Source of the DNA: Dunaliella salina | Lineage: Eukaryota > Chlorophyta > Chlorophyceae > Chlamydomonadales > Dunaliellaceae | Direction of reading: 5' to 3' | Assembly: GCA_002284615.2 (NCBI GenBank) | Contig: MU071084.1 | Span: forward strand, 1-16,793 | Length of the DNA stretch: 16,793 bases | Shown here: in pieces, positions 14,405 to 16,793 of the stretch | Layout: each line of letters begins with the position of its first letter | Numbering within the stretch: position 1 is the stretch's first letter | Notes under the pieces: generated by a model | Databases searched by the model: none | Seen by the model: only the letters and a program-made list of their open reading frames with translations | Told to the model about the DNA's origin: nothing | Translations under genes and position numbers: made by a program

Positions 14405-16077
14405 GTGGGATGGGTCATCAGTAAGTGAGAACTCAACAGAAACCAAGTTTTGAACGATTTGAGCTGATGCTGATTATATTGATTCAATAGGGATGTAAAG
14501 TAAATTGATCGTGTTTCAATATTGGCTTTAAGGTCTCCTTTACATGAAAGCACAGGCAGGGCGGGTCTCAGACGCACCTGCAAACAACTTGGGCAAAAGA
14601 GTTGTCTTCATGACTACATTGTAATTGTGGTTGATCTGATAATTCCCTGATGGGCGTGGAATTTCATTGTTGCACCATCTCTGCCCACATAATGGGAATA
14701 TGCCATTGCCTAGCATCATGCCACTCAAGCAAGCAAGCCAAAATGCCATAAATTCTCCCAGAGGGGGTAAGCTGGCCAATTACCAGACATGCTCTTTCCC
14801 AACTTTTTCTTAGATATGACCATGCCGACCATTTTTGATCCTTACAATATCATGTTCACCAAAAAACCGTGAAAATCGGAGGATCCCAGATCACCCTCCT
14901 GGCCCCAGATCACGTAAAAACGGCCCCCAGGTCCACCCTGGGGCCATTTTTTACCGCCAAAATATTTTTTTGATAACCCCTGTATGATATGCTAACATTC
15001 ATTCAAAAATAGGAAAGAAGGAGGTCAAATGTTGACCTTTTTGGCACTTTTCAGGCAAGGTTTTCCTAAGGGATATGGCTGAAATTCTGTATCTCACCAA
15101 CCACTGGCTTTTTTCTCTCCATTTTTTTGCAATGACATTCTTTTGTTACAAGGACTGCAAATCACTAAAAAACCAACTTAGTGCAGTGGGTTATCTGGAA
15201 TAGAGATTTTGTGATAAAAACGAGGGTTCACGCCGCGGCTGATTAGGCACATTGTCCGCGACTGGTGATATTGAAACCCTGGTACTACATACGGCTTGGA
15301 AAACAAGCTTTAAAGTGAACTCAAGGGTCTGAACCCAAGAATTACCAGTAACAGACAACATGCAAAGGAGCATGCACAAATTTCCTGATTTTTGGCCTCA
15401 GCTCCCCCCTCTGAAACTTTCTGCACCAAGGACAAAGCAAGCTTTCAAATGAACTGGTGGGGCCCTCTTGCTGCGTTTTCATTTCCAGCATCTAAGACAC
15501 AGCAGCATACCAAATGGCAATGAAATCTGCAAGTAAGTTTGGATCCCTCAGTTTTTCAGCACACAAGAGCAGTTTCATGGGTCTCTGCACATCACCGAGT
15601 GAGCATCTGTTGCTTGTGCCTTCTTTTTTCCATGATAGACACAGTAACTTAAGGTCCGTGTGAAACCATTACCTGATGGGCTCGTGCACCTGAAGCTGTG
15701 CGCTAAACACACAAAAACAGAGAGGTCTGCGCCTGTTGCCTTTCCCGTCTTGCTGTGTTGCTGAGCCAGTGTATCTAACTGGCAGTTGATTGCACTGTGA
15801 CGTACTCATTGACGAGCACCTGGTGCGCTTGTCTCAAATAAGAATAACCCCAACAGCAAGGCGTCATGATCGCTGGTGACAGCATTGGAAGACACCCAAC
15901 ATGGTGATAATCTCAAATGTCAACATGCACGATGATGTTGAAAGGCACTCAGCGTAATGCCACCCTGCTGGCAGCCCCCTTTGCTGCGCCTGCCACTCTG
16001 CAAGTCTTTCCTGCAGGCACCATTTGCCTCATGCGGCATAAACATGCTGCAAAAATACTTTCATATGCTGCCTGCAG
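14405..16077 (+). other. Intron 9 (about 1.7 kb)
   Basis: AT-richer than the exons. It holds the forward copy of R3 (14815-15410). I see no exon or named element in 14405-14814 or in 15420-16077, apart from short words. Confidence 0.45.
14815..15410 (+). repeat. About 600-bp dispersed element R3, forward copy
   Basis: Partner of 12268-12900 in inverted orientation. It contains a hairpin, 14914-14931 with 14937-14954 (GTAAAAACGGCCCCCAGG against CCTGGGGCCATTTTTTAC, 16 of 18 paired, 5-base loop). Its right end (GCATGCACAAATTTCCTGAT, then TTTTTGGCCTCAG) matches the end of the reverse copy. No open frame of note. Confidence 0.75.
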
Positions 16078-16248
16078 TATTTCCTGCTGAGGAAGGCGAG
16101 GGACATGTTGAGCATGTTTGTGAATCGCGCCAATGGCGGGTGGACCGAGGCGCAAAAGTGGGAGCCCCCTGACGTGGCCAGCCACAGTGATGTGTCCACT
16201 TGGACTAAGAGTGACCAATTTGCCATCTACAAGGCCGATGTCATGTGG
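16078..16248 (+). CDS. Exon 10, Trp/Lys/Arg-containing segment
   Basis: Acceptor ATGCTGCCTGCAG ends at 16077. The frame is entered in phase 0 and follows exon 9 directly, giving GALIEEQ then [20 protein letters not shown]. It continues [20 protein letters not shown] and [17 protein letters not shown]. This is the most ordinary, globular-looking protein sequence in the window and the best query for finding the family, which I do not recognise. The proposed donor is TGTGG|GTATTG at 16249, in phase 0. A donor further on (CAT|GTATCC) or read-through into the (CCAT)n tract is possible. The 3' end is repeated twice downstream. Confidence 0.65.
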
Positions 16249-16555
16249 GTATTGGTGTTGCTGAGCATTCATGTATCCATCCATCCATCCATCCATCCAT
16301 CCATCCATCCATCCACCCATCCATCCATCCATCCAACCATCCATCCATCCATACGTCCAACCATCCATCCATCTATCCATCCATCCATCCATCCATCCAT
16401 CCTTCCATCCATCCATCCATCCATCCATCCATCCATCCATCTACAAGGCTGATGTCCTGTGGGTATTGGTGTTGCTGAGCATGCATCCATCCATCCACCC
16501 ATCCTTCCATTTACGAGGCCTATGTCATGTGGGCATAGCTGTTTCTGAGTGTGCG
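16227..16555 (+). repeat. Three copies of the exon 10 3' edge within tetranucleotide repeats
   Basis: CTACAAGGCCGATGTCATGT at 16227, CTACAAGGCTGATGTCCTGT at 16441 and TTACGAGGCCTATGTCATGT at 16511, each followed by GGG(T/C)AT(T/A)G(G/C)TGTT and a CCATCC or GCATAC tract. The first two keep the GTATTG donor; the third has GCATAG. Confidence 0.85.
16274..16440. repeat. (CCAT)n microsatellite
   Basis: About 40 tetranucleotide units with occasional changes (CCAC, CCAA, TACG, CTAT, CCTT). It begins some 25 bases after the proposed exon 10 donor. Open frames reading HPSIHPSI or DGWMDGWM are artefacts of it. Confidence 0.95.
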
Positions 16556-16667
16556 ATGCATACATGAAGTTGAGCTCGCAGTGCATACATACTGCTGAGC
16601 ACGCAATGCATACATGCAGCATACATACAGCTAAGCATGTGGTGCTGGGTGAGTGTTGGTGTTCGCC

Positions 16668-16793
<126 letters not shown>

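Larger units (their letters stand above)
32..16248 (+). other. Gene model: ten-exon partial gene, unrecognised low-complexity protein
   Basis: Overall span of the proposed gene; the exons are listed separately. Each exon was chosen by an AG acceptor, a GT donor, an open frame and exon-like composition. The phases then agreed at all nine junctions without adjustment. The summed frame is about 750 codons, with no start or stop codon in the window, so the gene is partial at both ends. Order along the protein: charged N-terminal part (exons 1-3), short helical segment then Ala/Gln/Ser/Pro-rich region (exons 4-6), Ser-rich region with basic motifs (exon 7), short linker (exon 8), His/Gln tract and a basic segment (exon 9), and a Trp/Lys/Arg-containing segment (exon 10). 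I cannot name a domain. A set of smaller unrelated genes is possible but less likely given the phase agreement. Confidence 0.6.

Noticed and set aside
15949..16440. Minus-strand frame starting with repeated DGWM
   Set aside because: Translation of the (CCAT)n tract; the rest is the antisense of exon 10.

Overview
This is a eukaryotic nuclear window. It has no bacterial gene organisation and no compact ORFs. Short GC-rich, low-complexity exons with GT-AG borders are separated by long repeat-filled introns. Alanine- and glutamine-rich coding stretches, roughly balanced base composition, dense mini- and microsatellites and frequent TGCAG-type acceptors would fit a chlorophycean green alga (Dunaliella- or Haematococcus-like). 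That placement is inference with low confidence; nothing in the window fixes the taxon.

My main reading is one large plus-strand gene that enters from the left and leaves to the right. Ten exons can be proposed: 32-162, 571-635, 1870-1956, 5987-6730, 6827-6928, 8434-8893, 9955-10179, 12066-12127, 14201-14404 and 16078-16248. Every consecutive pair has compatible splice phases (1/1, 0/0, 0/0, 0/0, 0/0, 1/1, 1/1, 0/0, 0/0). Together they give an uninterrupted frame of about 750 codons; about 14 kb of the window is intron. The protein has a charged N-terminal part, a short helical segment, a long Ala/Gln/Ser/Pro-rich middle with two copies of a 34-residue exon, basic-Ser motifs, a His/Gln tract, and a more ordinary-looking C-terminal part rich in Trp, Lys and Arg. 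I do not recognise the family. No start codon, stop codon, promoter or polyadenylation signal of this gene can be assigned.

The introns hold several kinds of repeat. There are minisatellites of about 123-125 bp (1341-1915 and 7590-8175), 137 bp (5603-6000), 34 bp (6991-7150), 110 bp (8849-9120), 71-77 bp (10593-11265) and 17-19/36 bp (13040-14190). There are (CA/GT)n and (CCAT)n tracts. Two small elements have hAT-like ends and 8-bp target-site duplications (7417-7584 and 10402-10592). Two families of dispersed repeats alternate in intron 3, and one element of about 600 bp is present in opposite orientations in introns 8 and 9.

The most unusual point is that many of the tandem repeats straddle splice junctions. 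The 5' edges of exons 3, 4 and 7 recur upstream in the preceding intron, the 3' edges of exons 6 and 10 recur downstream, and exon 5 is a whole duplicate of the end of exon 4. The window therefore looks like a snapshot of introns growing by repeated tandem duplication across exon borders, leaving ladders of decoy splice sites and decayed exon fragments. No minus-strand gene, RNA gene or CRISPR array was supported.
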